From: Rhodospirillaceae bacterium | Lineage (GTDB): Bacteria; Pseudomonadota; Alphaproteobacteria; Rhodospirillales; Rhodospirillaceae | Reading direction: 5' to 3' | Length of the DNA stretch: 6,011 nucleotides | Assembly (NCBI GenBank): GCA_016937315.1 | Contig: JAFGWD010000064.1 | Span: forward strand, 1 to 6,011 | Position numbers and translations under genes: made by a program | Shown here: one piece after another, positions 5,076-6,011 of the stretch | Layout: each line of letters starts with the position of its first letter | How positions within the stretch are numbered: the first letter of the stretch is position 1 | Notes under the pieces: model-generated | Told to the model about the DNA's origin: nothing | Databases searched by the model: none | What the model saw: only the letters and a program-made list of their open reading frames with translations

Positions 5076-6011
5076 ATGCAACGGCGTTTAAGTCTCCGTG
5101 TCAGTCTGATTATTCTGGTCTCCGTGGCGGTTGTGACGGTCTGCGTCGCAATCACCGCGATTACGTTTCGGATGAGCTCCAACACAGCACGCAAGGCGGC
5201 GTCAACGGCGTTTTCTGATGTCGTGATGCAGACTCATGGGCAAATCGATGCCTTGATGTCCTCGACATTGACCATTGCCGAATTGGGGGCGTCATTACGG
5301 GATGTTGGTCGTCCGCCATCCCGTGATGCTCTGGAGCATCCGGCTTTTGTCACGATGTCGCGCATGCTGCGGGTTGATGCCTCGGTTTATTCGGTTTTCG
5401 TCGGGCGTGCTGATGGTGGTTTTTTCCAGTTGATTGCTTTGCGTGGGGAAGCCCGCATTGCGGAACGCTTACGTGCCCCCGCCGGGACGGCGTTTGTAGG
5501 ACGAACGATTTCAGTTGAGAACGGCGTGCGACGGCAAGATTGGGTGTATTTGAAAGACACAGGTGGCGTGGTGGCGCGTCGGGTTGCCGCAGAGGTCGAT
5601 TATGATCCCCGTGAACGGCCATGGTTTCAGGATGCGGTGATGGGGCACGGTGCCGTTCTGTCACGGGCCTATGTCTTTAATTCTTCGATGACGTTGGGGA
5701 TGACGGCGTCTCGTGTGATTCCTGGTGGCGGCGCAGTGTTTGGTGTGGATGTGACGTTGTCGGGTTTGTCCCGCTATATTTCATCTCTCAAGGTTTCCCC
5801 GAATGCCCGCATTTACGTGTTTGACGACGGCTTGTCGTTGTTGGCGGCCTCCGATCCGATAGCACGCCATGCCGATGGCCTTGCCGGAAGTGATCCGGGG
5901 CGGGCACAGTTGACGCGCATGCTGCGGGAGGGCAAAACCGAGGCTCCGGTTTTTGTCGCAGGGGATGACAAACGACGTATTGCGGCGACATCCACATGGA
6001 TTGGCCCGGAA
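5076..6011 (+). CDS. Membrane sensor with extracytoplasmic Cache domain, N-terminal part only
   Basis: The first 312 residues of an open frame that runs off the right edge. A basic start (MQRRLSLR) leads into one hydrophobic segment at about residues 10-31, then a large extracytoplasmic region. That region carries the double-Cache signature YDPRERPWFQDA at 176-187, followed by an aromatic-rich strand ending in VFGVDVTLSGLSRYI, typical of the membrane-distal pocket of dCache_1 sensors of small ligands such as amino acids or carboxylates. A second membrane segment and the output domain must lie downstream. Cache N-termini of this kind occur in chemoreceptors, adenylate/guanylate cyclases, HD-GYP or GGDEF proteins and histidine kinases, and I cannot choose between them. 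I took the ATG at 5076. Its own ribosome site is weak (GGGGA ten bases upstream). An in-frame TTG at 5067 is the only other start before the TGA at 5055. It probably has its own promoter and is not clearly part of the pqi operon. Confidence 0.85.
   Translation, partial: MQRRLSLRVSLIILVSVAVVTVCVAITAITFRMSSNTARKAASTAFSDVVMQTHGQIDALMSSTLTIAELGASLRDVGRPPSRDALEHPAFVTMSRMLRVDASVYSVFVGRADGGFFQLIALRGEARIAERLRAPAGTAFVGRTISVENGVRRQDWVYLKDTGGVVARRVAAEVDYDPRERPWFQDAVMGHGAVLSRAYVFNSSMTLGMTASRVIPGGGAVFGVDVTLSGLSRYISSLKVSPNARIYVFDDGLSLLAASDPIARHADGLAGSDPGRAQLTRMLREGKTEAPVFVAGDDKRRIAATSTWIGPE

Noticed and set aside
4973..5218. 81-codon plus-strand frame spanning the spacer and the sensor 5' end
   Set aside because: It runs out of frame through the well-supported sensor N-terminus, ends early and has no domain-like sequence.

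Overview
The window looks like ordinary chromosomal DNA from a fairly GC-rich proteobacterium. The style of the QueC, QueE and Pqi proteins suggests an alphaproteobacterium, possibly of the Rhodospirillales type. That placement is inferred from protein character only; there is no rRNA or other phylogenetic marker here. The DNA is densely coding. I see no insertion sequence, phage gene, CRISPR array, tRNA or rRNA.

Minus strand, 1-1371: a 7-deazaguanine (queuosine precursor) operon read leftwards. Its order is queC, queE, then the first 32 bases of a third gene whose N-terminus resembles queD. Both junctions are 4-base ATGA overlaps. QueD and QueE make the 7-carboxy-7-deazaguanine precursor, and QueC converts it to preQ0 for tRNA modification.

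Divergent spacer, 1372-1544: 173 bases that must hold the promoters of both operons. It contains an extended -10-like element facing queC, a perfect 14-base palindrome near its middle, and Shine-Dalgarno sequences at both ends.

Plus strand, 1545-4937: a complete pqiABC operon with overlapping genes. PqiA is a polytopic inner-membrane protein with two zinc ribbons, PqiB is a membrane-anchored periplasmic protein with three MCE domains, and PqiC is an outer-membrane lipoprotein. By analogy with Escherichia coli they form a trans-envelope lipid-transport bridge.

Spacer, 4938-5075: 138 bases with a hairpin over the pqiC stop codon, a tandem 7-base repeat, and a very strong Shine-Dalgarno sequence that serves only a 9-codon open frame.

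Plus strand, 5076 to the right edge: the N-terminal 312 residues of a membrane sensor with an extracytoplasmic Cache domain. Its output domain lies beyond the window, so its signalling class cannot be decided.

I do not see a clearly novel system. The points most worth a second look are the orphan Shine-Dalgarno/mini-ORF before the sensor gene, the palindrome between the divergent operons, and an 8-G tract inside pqiB.
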